The position numbers were made by a program, and so were the translations under genes. Of a stretch of DNA of 64,000 nucleotides, positions 1 to 10,549 are shown piece after piece. The DNA is taken from assembly GCF_028009165.1 (NCBI RefSeq), contig NC_079243.1, forward strand, positions 2,666,001 through 2,730,000, read 5' to 3'. Positions within the stretch are counted from its first letter, which is position 1; each line of letters starts with the position of its first letter. The stretch comes from Akanthomyces muscarius (lineage: Eukaryota > Ascomycota > Sordariomycetes > Hypocreales > Cordycipitaceae). Below the pieces are notes generated by a model. It had not been told where the DNA came from. It ran no database searches and saw nothing but the letters and a program-made list of their open reading frames with translations.

Positions 1-1410
1 TTTCAAATATTCCAGGACATGATCTGGTCCGTCGTGGAAAAGCGCACTGTTTTGGATATTTTGATTGGATGGAAGTGTCTCTCAACATGTCACTACCGAC
101 CCCTCGGCGATCGGAACTACGGTAAGCGTACTTGTTCTTAGGCTATTAAAGACAATTTCCGTGCCTCCAATCTTTCCGATGCCGACTGTCCTACACGGAT
201 TGGAAGATGAAAGACAGCCAGTAAATAAGTGACGTCGTCGGCAAAGGGAAACCCAAAATGACCCAATAAAAGCCAAAACTCCGTACGGCCGTGGCCGATG
301 CCGCCAAGAAACCGGCAGGCGGCAGCCGGCCCCAGTAGGCGAATAACGGCGCACTGAAAACGTTTTCCGCCCCTGATTGTCTTCTTTTGCTCTCATTTCA
401 ATACTGATTGGCGGCTTCGAAGTAACAACCCTATACGGATATGTACATAGTACTTTGCTTATACATGAGATGTCAACTGTGCACACCCCTCCCCTCTTCG
501 CGCGTTAGTCTAAAAGCGATGGTTCCGCTGGCCATCATCACACAGTAGAAGACGACTGGCAACTCAAATACAAGTGTGTCTTGCAGTTAGCGGAGGCGCT
601 TTTGCGTGTAGCGCACAGTTCGATTTCAGGGCATGACGCTAAATTTGGGGAGATGCCATGTTGCAAGCTTGACGACACTACGCACAAGGAGTGTAGATGC
701 TGCGTGTCTACAAACCATCGCGGAGCCCTTTTGTTCCCTTTTGTTCCCTTCTGCTCCCTTTTGGAGGATTCGTTTGTTCAGCATCCTTATCACTTGCCCT
801 CTTAAGCCATATTTCCATAGATATCGGCGTATATCGAGCTTTTGGCTCGTCTCCATGTAGTCCACGGACAATCCGCGGGATCCACACCAAAAACTTCGCG
901 AGAGAGAGAAATTTGTTCATCATAGCTTCAGAAACGGAACCAGTCCAAATTGTACTATGTAAATGTGTCTGATTTCATTTGTGCGACAGATTGCCGATGT
1001 AGCGATGGTGTTTTCCACGGGGAGTAAAAGCACACCTCGACGATACAGTCCTGACGTAAACGAAACGGGTGCACAACAGCGCAAAATTGTGAACCGCCTG
1101 TTACCGTCGACTCTGATTAGGCCGGTCGCCAGCACCAGGCGGTCGACACGAAAGCACTACTTCCAGACTTAGCGGATGCAACATTCGGCTTTTCCTTTCT
1201 CGATCGATGTCATTTCTTGTATGAACACAAAACACACTATTCTCGCTAGCTTCACCGTACGTGTGGATACGTCAAACTCATCACACTGTAGTGGGGGAGT
1301 CCAGAACGTTGTCATGACGCATAGCCTGGGCCTTTCAACCTAGACGGGAACGACCGTGTTTTGGTGCACTTTTCATCACGATTCGACGTTAGCTCGGTAT
1401 TTCTAGCGGG
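1..1410. other. Intergenic left edge, no supported gene
   Basis: No reading frame here has a recognisable domain or convincing exon structure. The first 150 bases are open in plus frame 1 up to a TAG near 140. That could be the tail of a gene entering from the left, but nothing in it is recognisable. The stretch holds a short CCCTTTTGTT-type tandem repeat near 726-763 and otherwise mixed composition. It includes the 3' flank of the LanC-like gene. Confidence 0.5.
726..763. repeat. Short imperfect 10-bp tandem repeat
   Basis: About four imperfect copies of a CCCTTTTGTT-like unit stand head to tail, with the third and fourth copies diverged. It is a small simple repeat in non-coding DNA with no visible gene association. 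Confidence 0.7.
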
Positions 1411-2648
1411 CTATACATCGCTGAAAGCAAAAAACTGAGGGCATTCCTGCTCACAAACACCCCACACCCAGACCGAACTCATCGAATAAGTCATAGGGAT
1501 GCAATATCTCATGCCATAATTCGCCGTGCCGAACGCGTTTGGGTCCGTCTGCTTCATCTCTTCGATTGCCTGAGGTTCAACGAGTGCCAAGAAATGATCG
1601 CGCTTCTCACCTCGAGGCAGAGCTCTACATGAACGTGTCAGTCGATAGCCATCATGTTGTCAGGCATCATCGTTTTCTGTGACGAAAGCACTTACAATGC
1701 ATTTCCCAAAACCCCATGACATAATGCTGGTTCTTTGCGGAGTAAACCTTTAGTCCAAGTAATCTCGATTCCCTTCGCAATAGCCCTATCGAGAGTAGCG
1801 CTCAGGTGCGGATAGTAGGGTCGCAGCGCTTGTAGACTAATCACAAAACCTGGGGCACCATGGCAAAATTGGGCAATGTCAGATGCCGTCTCGCCCTCCC
1901 CCACGAACTTGGGCCAGTTTCCGTCATTGAACTGCAGAGAAAGAAGTCGAAGCAAATGTGGCTCGAGTTCGGGTGCCAGTTCTGGGAGGCACAATACCAA
2001 TTGTGTAATGATTCCGATATCTCCATGAACAGCACCCAGAAACTTTTTGTCTGCCCATACCCAGCTATCCTGCCCGTGGTTGTTGGCTTCCATGATACGA
2101 GCAGCGACGGCTTTCATCTGTAGATCCAGCATAGCCTTACTCTCGGGCACCCAATGGCGGACCAATCTTAATAGAAACAAAACACCCGCTCTGCCATACA
2201 GAATCTCGTCCGCCAATGCTTTGTCTGCCTCTGGAGATGAGCTAGCCGCGCCAGCAGTGCTGGCGATGAACCGCTCCACGTCCCTCATTTCTCCCGACAA
2301 GCAGGCTGTCAACGCTTCCCTGCTGAGCTTTTCACTAATGAGGCCGCATTCAATGTCTTGCTTCAGCATCGGGGCGTCAGGGCCAATTTTCATGTATCGC
2401 TCGGCTAATTGGCGAAGACTTTCCCCATTCACTCGCACGTCCGGGTGTAGCCTGGACAGTTGAAGAAACATGTACGGAATACCGGTAAAACCAGCGAAAA
2501 TTCCGATCAGCTCTCCTTCCTCAAAGGCTTCTGGAACCGGGGTCTTCTCGACGAACTCAATCAAGGCGATTTGGAAAAGCTCCTTCGGGGTCTTCGACAA
2601 CGCCCGCAGCGGCTGGTCATTTGGTATGTATCTCAGCTCGTCGGACAT
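1411..2648 (-). CDS. LanC-like (lanthionine synthetase C-like) protein
   Basis: Two exons, 2648..1696 and 1624..1411, encode about 388 residues. The 71-nt intron has a GTAAGT donor and a CATGTAG acceptor. The frame joins as ...GNALALPRGEKR. The protein has the LanC toroid signatures: YGRAGVLFLLR, AVHGDIGI, QFCHGAPGFV (Cys near residue 262) and ALCHGVLGN (Cys near 310). These are the family's zinc-ligand motifs. In bacteria LanC proteins cyclise lantibiotics; eukaryotic LANCL proteins bind glutathione and add it to dehydroamino acids. Fungal members have no assigned function that I can confirm. I chose the ATG at 2648 because TTTTACACAG directly before it looks like the end of a leader intron. 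An in-frame ATG at 2711 would add 21 residues that do not resemble the family. No lanthipeptide precursor or dehydratase gene is nearby, so peptide synthesis is unlikely. Confidence 0.85.
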
Positions 2649-3816
2649 GCTGTGTAAAATACAGTCGGGTACTGATATGAGGCTGCTTCGGTTTCGTGTA
2701 AATGGTTTCACTTGACCTTTTATGTGTTAAATGGTCGTGGTCACAAATCATCGTCAAAACGATACAACTTGAACAGCGTAGCCTGTTAGTGGCGCCACCC
2801 CACCAACTTGCCTGACAAGCTCAGAGAGCCCTCACGATGGCGGCCGGACAAGATAGTCATACCCCGGGGCCCGCTCGGCAGTGAGTCAGCTCCCGCAAAT
2901 TAATACAGCCCGGATATTTCAGTTCAACTGACTGAGCAACAGCTGACGAAACTTCCATCGAAATGCGTACGTAACTCTTTCGCATAATCTGCAGTCATCT
3001 CGGTGAATCGCATCACCAACATGCTGCACTGCTCAAGAATCACGGCCTGCGAAATATAAGAGTACACCTATAGCCCAATTAATCGCAAGCATCATTCCTG
3101 GCTGATTTAGTGGTCAGGGTTCGCCAGTATCTCATAGCTTGAGGTGGCATGCGTTCAACGGACCCAAAGACGAAGAAAATCAAAATATTTATACAATGGA
3201 ATACCAACAATAACGAACTTGAAATATTCTATTCATTGATTGATAATATTACTCTAAGTTAGGCAGAGCCTATCTAGTACTTCAATACTTGTAATAAGAA
3301 CAGGAAAACCCGTAGCTAGGGCGGGCCCGGCCCGGGTGAAACCTATCCACCTCCTGCTTGTCCTGCGTCGTTGTGCCGATGTTTGGGTGAGGTCAGTGGT
3401 TCATAGTTGCCAGTCAGCAGGTCGCCAGCCTTCTGAAATATTCTACTGAATTTTGACGATTCATTCAGTGCCCAACGAGGCCTAAAATATGTGGGTGATC
3501 GTAACCCATGTTGCCTCGGTTGCCGTTGCTAGCTGCATCGCATTTCGGGGATGAATTCCGGGGCACCCGCGTTACCTCCGTCTACGTCCAGAGACAGCCT
3601 CCTTTGGCAAAACCTAGACCGAACATGATTTGGCCATGATTTTATCGATATTCCCGATCTTCGGATTTCGGCTCCGATGCTGTGTTACTGCTGTCAGCAT
3701 ATCGGCACAACGTTCACTACTTGCGATTGTATATAATTATGGTTCCGGAGCATAATGGTTACTGTAGGGGGTCAACAAAATACACAAGCTATATTCACAG
3801 CACTAAGAGTCGCAAA
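2649..3816. other. Intergenic, with AT-rich block
   Basis: Divergent promoter region between the LanC-like and NmrA-like genes. It contains an AT-rich block at about 3175-3300. Just after it lies a GC-rich string, GGGCGGGCCCGGCCCGGG, near 3321-3338, reminiscent of some hAT-transposon ends. No paired terminal repeat or transposase was found, so it is left unassigned. Confidence 0.4.
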
Positions 3817-4928
3817 ATGGTGCAAGCCTACGCAAAGGACCAGCCTATGGGCTTCAAAAATCGCATCCAACATGTGGCGATAGTTGGGGTCAGTCACAGA
3901 ACGCTCGAATAAGTCAATTCGACGCTTTTTGCTTACAAATCTCTCAGGCCACTGGAAATTTGGGAAAATTTGTTACCTCGGAGCTTTTGAAGACTGCGGG
4001 TCATAAAATTACGGCTTTGACCCGTTTGGGCAGCAAGTCAAAGCTGCCTGAAGGTATCAAGCAAGTGCCCGTTGATTACGACGATGAAGACTCGCTTGTC
4101 GACGTTCTCCAGGGTCAGCAATTTTTGATCATAATTCTAGCCGTGAATACGCCTCCGGGGGTTCACTCCAGAATTGTGAAGGCTGCCGGAAAAGCAAAGG
4201 TGCCTTACATTATGCCAAACTCGTATGGTGGAGACATTGTCAAGGGTGCACCAAAAGACGATTTCTTGCCCGTTTACTCCAAAAAGGATCTTCAGGAAAT
4301 TGAAGACACCGGCTCGTCCTGGATTGTTATGGTCTGCAACCTTTGGTATGAATACAGCCTGGCTATGGGCCCGACATGGTTTGGCTTTGACTTCGCACAG
4401 AGAAAACTGACTTTGTATGACGATGGCAACACAAAATTCAATGTGACGACGTGGGAGCAATGTGGTCGAGCCATCGCAGGTCTTGTTTGCTTGAAAGTAT
4501 TCCCTAAAAATGAGTCGGATGCCGATCCGACTGTCAGTGGTTTCTGCAACAAGCCACTTTACATCTCCAGCTTCCTCATTTCTCAGAATGGCATGTTCAA
4601 GAGCTGGAAGCGGGCCACCGGCGATAAAGATGAGGACTGGTCTGTTGGACAGGAAGACAGCAAGGAGCGCTTCAACAGGGGAATCGCCATGATGAAAAAT
4701 CAAGACCCACGTACTGTCCGCATCGGCGTGGGCATGGCATCGTTTGTGCGCATGTTCTTCCCCGGTGGAGACGACAATTGCGAGAGCAAGCATCAATTGC
4801 ACAACGACTCCCTCGGGCTTCCTAAGGGGTTGCTGGACGAGCGCACAACGTTTGCTAAGAAACTTGTAGACGAGGGCTATGCCGCGAAGTTGTTCAGGCG
4901 TGCAGCTGAGGGGATCAATCATGAATAG
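3817..4928 (+). CDS. NmrA-like / isoflavone-reductase-like NAD(P)-binding protein
   Basis: Two exons, 3817..3888 and 3948..4928, encode about 350 residues. The 59-nt intron (GTCAGT donor, CTCTCAG acceptor, phase 0) interrupts the dinucleotide-binding loop. Splicing restores VAIVG-ATGNLGKFV, the GxxGxxG loop of an atypical short-chain dehydrogenase. After a beta-alpha unit come a TRLGSK segment (an Arg often reads the 2'-phosphate of NADPH), a DYDDEDSL strand-turn and a VPYIMPNSYG segment. The C-terminal half is the substrate domain. Such proteins act as small-molecule oxidoreductases, or as redox sensors like NmrA; this copy looks like the CipA/isoflavone-reductase side of the family. The substrate is unknown and the neighbours do not form an obvious pathway. 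Confidence 0.85.
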
Positions 4929-5777
4929 TTGCTGTTTTACGGAGATGTTCGAGTTATATTCTAGGATTATATGTCCAGTCTAATTGAAGCTCTTCCGTTC
5001 ATATCAAAAGCTTCGTCTGTTTTTACCAGGCAGAGGAAAATGACACTTGTTTGATGGATGAACACTACGTTGTACATAATCTCTGGCGCAGCAAAGCTTG
5101 CAGTTCGGCTTCCTGGGTGACACAGTAGACCCAGTATGCTCGACACACCGAGAGCAATCACCCCAGGCCTCTGTCTGCAGGCAGACATGGAAGCAACTTG
5201 CGCCTCAAAAAAATGCATGCTTCGTTGTAACTATTGTTTTCTTATAAGTATGCAAACATTTCATTGTACCGTACCAAACGCTTAGGCTGTGTTACGGGAG
5301 GCAAAGGCAATTACCTACCTAGTCGGCAAATTATGCCCGTAGATGTTTCGAGTTTCCCAAAGAAGGAATTCTTGCCGATATATATTAGCCTTCAGGAAAA
5401 CATCAAGTCCATGGATATATTATATAAACCTGGCGTCTTGGCAGCTGCCCGTTTGCTTGGTGCACTCGCATGCACTAAGCTGACACTCTGCCGTTTGCTC
5501 GCCTCCGGAGCGAAATATTTGGCCCTCACTTGCGGCTCACATTCATCGTTTCCCCCAAGAAGACGACTCAAATCAGCTTTCAATCTCTGTTCTTTTGATT
5601 TCCCCCTTCCGCTTCCAGATTCTTCCTCCTCAATCCTCACCCCACCATCCTATTGAAGACACGAAATCGATCGTCAATCATCACTTTTCTGCCAAAGGTA
5701 TGCTTGACTATTATTCCCACTATAGCGTGAGCGTGATGCTGAGATCGGAGTGATAGCTCATTCAATCAGCTGCAACA
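4929..5777. other. Intergenic: 3' flank and CT-rich leader
   Basis: No gene is supported. The last 200 bases are CT-rich (TTTGATTTCCCCCTTCCGC, TTCTTCCTCC), as in many filamentous-fungal core promoters, and probably form the leader of the mucin-like gene that starts at 5778. Confidence 0.5.
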
Positions 5778-7763
5778 ATGAGATACCACCCCACTTTGAA
5801 GGGGCTCTGGGCGTTCCTCGTCCTGTCCTTCTTCGCCATCTTGGCCAACTGCTACCGCAATGGAGAACAGGCTTTGGTTCTAAGGCCTTCTCATCGCGCA
5901 CGAATTTTCAACCGAGCTACTTTTGACTCCGCTGCAATCATCCCGAATGATGGCCACGACTCCCCAGCCGCCTATGATGTTAACCCGGACGCTACCGCTT
6001 CTTCTACGGCTGCTTGTAAGAGCTTTTCGGTATTCTAATCATACCCCGTTCTGTATTAACAAAATCTAGATCCTTTTCCGACCGCTCCGGTGGGTGCTGA
6101 TGGCGAGCCGTCTTCCGATACTTCTTCGACTGTGAACGGACACTCGCCTACTGCCACTACGGAACCCAGATCTCCTGGGATCAGCAGCGGCCCTGAGATA
6201 GAATCCACATCTATTGTTGTCATTCAAGACTCCTCGAATGGAGATGCATCTCCTTCACTCGTCACCTCGACATTGGACTCAAGCCAAGACCCAGCTTCGC
6301 AAACAGATGCACAAGGAGACGAGACAGTTACTGTTACAGTGACAAACTTCGCCTCTAGCCAGCCAGCCCACGCGGAAACGGAGTATCCGTCACCATCTCC
6401 TGATATAAAGACCTCTTTCACTTCCTCTGCGGCCCCGACCGCTTCTGATGGGGAGGTCTCCGTCATAACGCTCACGTCACTGCACACCATCACGTTGTCC
6501 ATTGGACGCAATTCCTCTTCAACAAAGGCAACAACTCTGCGTTCCTCTACATCGCAAAGAAATTTTACTTCGACTGTTGGAATTTCATCGAGCCTTAATC
6601 CCACATCTGGAACCACAAGTCCAGGCCCTCTGACATCTTCCGTGTGGAGCATCATTACCATCACGCGAACGGAGACTTACACGGGCAAGCCAAACACTAC
6701 TTCAGAAGCAGCTAGTCCAGTTACCTCAAAGGAAGCCGCAACATCCACCATCGATTTGCCTACTCCCATCTCTCGCATTCCCCCTTTCTCTGCCTCTTTC
6801 AACCTGTCATCTATCTCAGGGCCAGTGATGAGCTCGCAAGTCAGTGGCGCAATTACCTCGCTGCATTCCAATTCCCCATCGGAGATTACGCGCACAGTGT
6901 TTCAAAACATCACTGTGACCGTGGGGGGACTTTCAGAAACAAATTCGCGGGAGACGAAGGCTACTCGTACAACCTTCCCGACCTACCCTGCGAGCAGTAA
7001 CGTTACAAGGACAGTCTCGAGCATGAATGCCAGCAGCACTCTGTATCCTGTGCCGACTTTGACTACAAGTCTCCGCGCTACAGAATCTACGGTCAATGCT
7101 ACTGCTGCCCAGACGCCCACTGTGAGCACCTCTACAGCGGTAGTTACCATCACTGTGTATCCTACGCCTTCGGACGCAATGACATCCCCCAATGGTACGT
7201 CGGTGGTCACTCTCCACAGCAGCACTACTACCGTTTCTTCCCCGGCGAACAATGCTAGCTCCTCTGTGTTTCCGAAGACAGGCCCTACGACGAGCAGCAG
7301 TCTTTCTACTGACGGAAGTACAGATGGTTGGTGTTCCAGTCTTTCAAATGCGTCGGTCAACTCCACTGTGATTGGAACACCGCTCAATACAACCACCACT
7401 TGGGCTTCCACTCACAAAACTCGCCCAACAGATATTGATACTACTTGCGAGCCCACTGGCCCTACTGCCCAATCTGCGGCTACAACTGGGACTGGCGCTG
7501 CGAATCCGTCCGGCTCTACTAGCACCAGCTTAAATGGTAAGGAGACCTTTCGCTTTCAGAACACACATATCTAACGTGGGTGGCCAGGGACATCAACATA
7601 TCCCCTCGCATCAACCTTCCGGACCACGGTCTCGCCGATCTCATCAGCTGATGATGGTACCTCGACCTATCCCTCACCTTCCGGGAAGAGGTTGCCTGGT
7701 AGCCCAAGCTATCCTTGGGGACGAAGCGGGCCGCTCCATCGTCTTCAGGGGCCCGATTTTTGA
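5778..7763 (+). CDS. Secreted Ser/Thr-rich mucin-like protein
   Basis: Three exons, 5778..6015, 6070..7536 and 7588..7763, encode about 626 residues. Introns are 54 nt (GTAAGA...AATCTAG) and 51 nt (GTAAGG...TGGCCAG). The N-terminus has a basic start, then the hydrophobic run LWAFLVLSFFAILANC, typical of a signal peptide. Nearly everything after residue 80 is Ser, Thr, Pro and Ala, with many N-glycosylation sequons (for example NTT, NMT-like and NAS triplets) and recurring ITITRT, VTVTVTN and TVVTITVY strings. This composition predicts a heavily O-glycosylated extended surface or secreted protein. The predicted C-terminus (...LQGPDF) lacks the hydrophobic tail of a GPI signal, so wall anchoring is not indicated unless another 3' exon exists. 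No catalytic domain was seen. The last exon is the least certain part. Confidence 0.75.
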
Positions 7764-8317
7764 TGTGCGTCTCTCATCGGAGGAAAAAGCACTCCGTGCT
7801 GTCCGCAGCGTCGAGACACTGTGGGTCATTTTGGAGGACTCCCAGACGAAGCGTGTGTTGGACATTGTAGGAAGTATTAATTAAGCTCTGGCTGTCATAA
7901 TTGCTTCGACTTTTGGGGATCGAGGTCCAGATCAGATTTTATTGTCAGATTCATAAAATGAAGAACGATTGCATTATTCGCCATCACAATCTGGTCGGGA
8001 CATGAAAAGGATGTCGCGTGTCGCGTGTTCTATTCCAAGACATGGGGCCACTGAACCAATAAGCAAGTAGAACACCGTTACGTCAGCAGCCATCGTCCCA
8101 GATGATTGTGGATTGTGTCACCGGTGTGGGGCTGAAGCCATATCCGCCACTTCCGGCGCTGTACTCGTAATGCAACAGTCTTGTGTTTGCCGCCCTCCCT
8201 TCATATTTGCCACGAACTTGTCCCTTTCAATGTCATCACCGCTACAACTTGATTCTATCGTGAATTGCATCTTTATTTATCAAAATAAAAAGCAACCAGC
8301 CCGTATAAGCCGATAAA
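7764..8317. other. Intergenic between mucin-like and DUF7728-like genes
   Basis: No gene is supported. The region holds the 3' flank of the mucin-like gene and the promoter of the next one, with an AT-rich ATCTTTATTTATCAAAATAA string shortly before the start at 8318. Confidence 0.45.
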
Positions 8318-9331
8318 ATGTTGTTCGGGCCACTTGCGCTGGCGGCTGCCGCCACCGCGTTCGTCATCGTCCCAGAAATGACCGAGAACGACGAAAATAT
8401 ATTCAAAGCGCTTCCAGTCGACAATCCCGGCAGTGCATTATCCTACGGCATCCCAGAATCGGCATTCGATCAGAGTATTTCTGTTCCTTGTGGTGACTGC
8501 AAGGGTAGACATACACAGTTGCGCCTGGATTTCACCATCGAGGACGAGACGAGATTATTGCTCAACGGGTTTGAGTTGTATCCGGACGCCGACCCTTGGA
8601 GCGGTGAGCTCCAGGCTACTATTTCCAGCGGCCATAGGAAGACAAAGAGCAAGAAACTTGGCTACAGCCTTGCTGTATACCCAAAAGCCGTTGCGAAGGA
8701 GGACAACATGGAGTTGGTCGAGGTCGATTTGAAGATCATCGAGGTTGGCACCCGCTTCGTGGACGGCGTCCCCGCGGTCAGAGTTGAGCTTATCAGAGCT
8801 CCGGGCGGAAGCCTCGCAATGTCCACGGTGGACTTCGATCAGTTGGTTGAAACGCCATGCACGACCATCTGGTGTCGCGCAAAGCAACTAGCAGACAAAC
8901 TATGGGCGCAGGCCCAGGAGATTAAGGGTTGTGGCAAGACAGCTATCCCGGAGCTGGACTCCAAGCCCGTGGACATGACATCGTCTGACTTCGACCTGCC
9001 TGACAGCGAATACACCGCTCATATTACTGAGCCAACCATGCCGTCTCAGGATGAATGGCGCCATCTTCTGAAGAGCATCGCTGGACACATTATTATGCCC
9101 ATTGTCATGGGAGTCACAGCCGGTGTCGCTGTCGCATTGTACGTATCGACTCGTCTCTTATTACGATTGCATACTCACTTAGTCAGTCTCGCGCTCTGCA
9201 TTCAGAGTATGGCCAGGCGCCTTAGCAGCTTTGTCCGCCGCAAGCGCAATGGCGAGCGACGCAGCAACTCTTGCAAAGCATCCTGCAATGAGCACTCCAC
9301 CACGGAGGAGAAGGCACAGCTCATGGCGTAG
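8318..9331 (+). CDS. DUF7728-like secretory-pathway membrane protein
   Basis: One exon encodes 337 residues. It has a short N-terminal signal (MLFGPLALAAAATAFV), a lumenal domain with the cysteine pair PCGDCKG near residues 58-63, then a second pair (PCTTIWC) near 180-187. A hydrophobic segment around 260-283 (HIIMPIVMGVTAGVAVALYV) is followed by a basic, Ser-rich tail ending EEKAQLMA. This layout of signal, CxxC-type lumenal domain, membrane anchor and EEKAxLM tail is what I recall for the fungal DUF7728 family. The family has no established function that I know. A potential GTACGT...TTAG intron at the membrane segment would shift the frame and remove the family-like tail, so it was not used. 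Confidence 0.7.
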   Translation: MLFGPLALAAAATAFVIVPEMTENDENIFKALPVDNPGSALSYGIPESAFDQSISVPCGDCKGRHTQLRLDFTIEDETRLLLNGFELYPDADPWSGELQATISSGHRKTKSKKLGYSLAVYPKAVAKEDNMELVEVDLKIIEVGTRFVDGVPAVRVELIRAPGGSLAMSTVDFDQLVETPCTTIWCRAKQLADKLWAQAQEIKGCGKTAIPELDSKPVDMTSSDFDLPDSEYTAHITEPTMPSQDEWRHLLKSIAGHIIMPIVMGVTAGVAVALYVSTRLLLRLHTHLVSLALCIQSMARRLSSFVRRKRNGERRSNSCKASCNEHSTTEEKAQLMA

Positions 9332-10046
9332 CTTGGCTGTCTTAAAGCTGTACGGCTGAAGCTTTTGTCGAGGCTGCACACGCATTTCTCGCCCAGGTGA
9401 GAAATCCTATCGCCCAGCATGGTACTGTTACGATTTATTCATAATTGGGCGGTACAGCGGCGAATATTAGGATTCGCAGGGTTGTATTTGTATCTCAACG
9501 GACTGCAGACCATAACTACTGGGATCGTTGCTGGAGTCAGGCTTGCGCCGCATGCCTGGTTCGAGTTGTAGTTTTATTTTTATTGAAAACTTCTTTTCTA
9601 CTTGTTGTGCACTATGCGTACTTGTTAGCTTGATTGTTTCGTAATTGCTGTTTGGTAATTATCCGTCGGTTAGGATACATCATCTCTGCCCCGCATCAGC
9701 GCTCATGAGCGCTCCACACATATGCATGTTCTGATCCCGACACAAATGCAGCTGTGCTTCTTCCATTGTCCAATGCAACTCCGAAATTAGTAAAACAGTG
9801 ATCCAACTTCAACAGCTCGTCCTAGCATACGAGGCTGCGGTCGAGTGTCTGCGAGCGAGCAGCTTCCGCCTACGTAACTGGTTGTGGCCACGCTACCCTG
9901 CACTCGCAATCTCAACAGAAAAGCTTGAAGAGGCCGGAAAAGGTGAGACTTCAGCCCTGCTTTGTGTGCAGATTCACGATAATGTGGTTTACTCAGTGTG
10001 TGAATGGTGGTGTGATACTGACATTTTTGCATAACCAGACATAGTA
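9332..10046. other. Intergenic, possible leader of the rhamnose mutarotase gene
   Basis: No gene is supported. A GTGAGACT donor near 9942 and an ACCAG just before 10047 could bound a leader intron of the next gene. The first 350 bases are ordinary 3' flank. Confidence 0.4.
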
Positions 10047-10549
10047 ATGTCCGAGCCAACTTCGTCGAGGCGTTTTGGCCAGGCCATTCGTCTCAGGAAA
10101 GACTGCGTTGATCAGTACAAAGCTTGTCACGCCAAGGCCTGGCCAGAAGTGCTGAAGCAGATAAAAGACAGCAAAATTGAAGACTGTAAGTTCAGAAAAG
10201 AAGCACAAAATATGGCATCAACCCTTTCAGCACCCCCTCTACTGGGTCAACGGCAGTTTACAGATGTGGCACTCGATGTGGACGGCGCTTAGGCTAACTG
10301 CGTGTGTCCGATCCGCGCTGCTTTGAAGATTCCATATGGTATGACGAGAAGAATGGACTTCTTTTTGCCTCCATGAAGTACGTTGGCAGCGACTTTGAAG
10401 GCGACATGCGTCGCATGGCGGAGAATCCAAAGGTGCGTGAATGGTGGAAGATGACGGACGGCTACCAGGAGAGTTTAGTTGACGGCGCCGTGAGCTCTGA
10501 GGCTGGAACGTGGTGGAAGACACTCGAGGAGGTGTTTTACCTGGCATAA
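10047..10549 (+). CDS. L-rhamnose mutarotase
   Basis: Two exons, 10047..10185 and 10329..10549, encode about 119 residues, close to the usual 104-115 of the RhaM family. The enzyme interconverts alpha and beta anomers of L-rhamnose (and possibly L-fucose) ahead of sugar catabolism. Visible motifs are FGQAIRLRKDCVDQYKACHA with the conserved Tyr/His region, WPEVLKQI, LLFASMKYVG, MAENPKVREWW and KMTDGYQESL; the last two form the conserved C-terminal half. The join used here gives IEDYSIWYDEKNG, which fits the family's D-Y-S-I strand. The intron (143 nt) has a normal GTAAGT donor but an unusual acceptor, TTTGAAG, without the usual pyrimidine before AG. No other L-rhamnose pathway gene is adjacent. 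Confidence 0.85.

Noticed and set aside
3095..3165. tRNA-like string with an A-box-like TTTAGTGGTCA and a 5-bp anticodon-like stem with AGC in the loop
   Set aside because: Acceptor and T arms cannot be paired, and the base after the anticodon is T; no complete cloverleaf.
4137..4922. 261-codon minus-strand frame opposite the NmrA-like gene
   Set aside because: Antisense shadow; the plus strand has the dinucleotide-binding motif and a good intron.
9138..9181. Possible 44-nt intron in the DUF7728-like gene (GTACGT...CTTAG)
   Set aside because: Its removal shifts the frame to an early stop and loses the family-like EEKAQLM tail.
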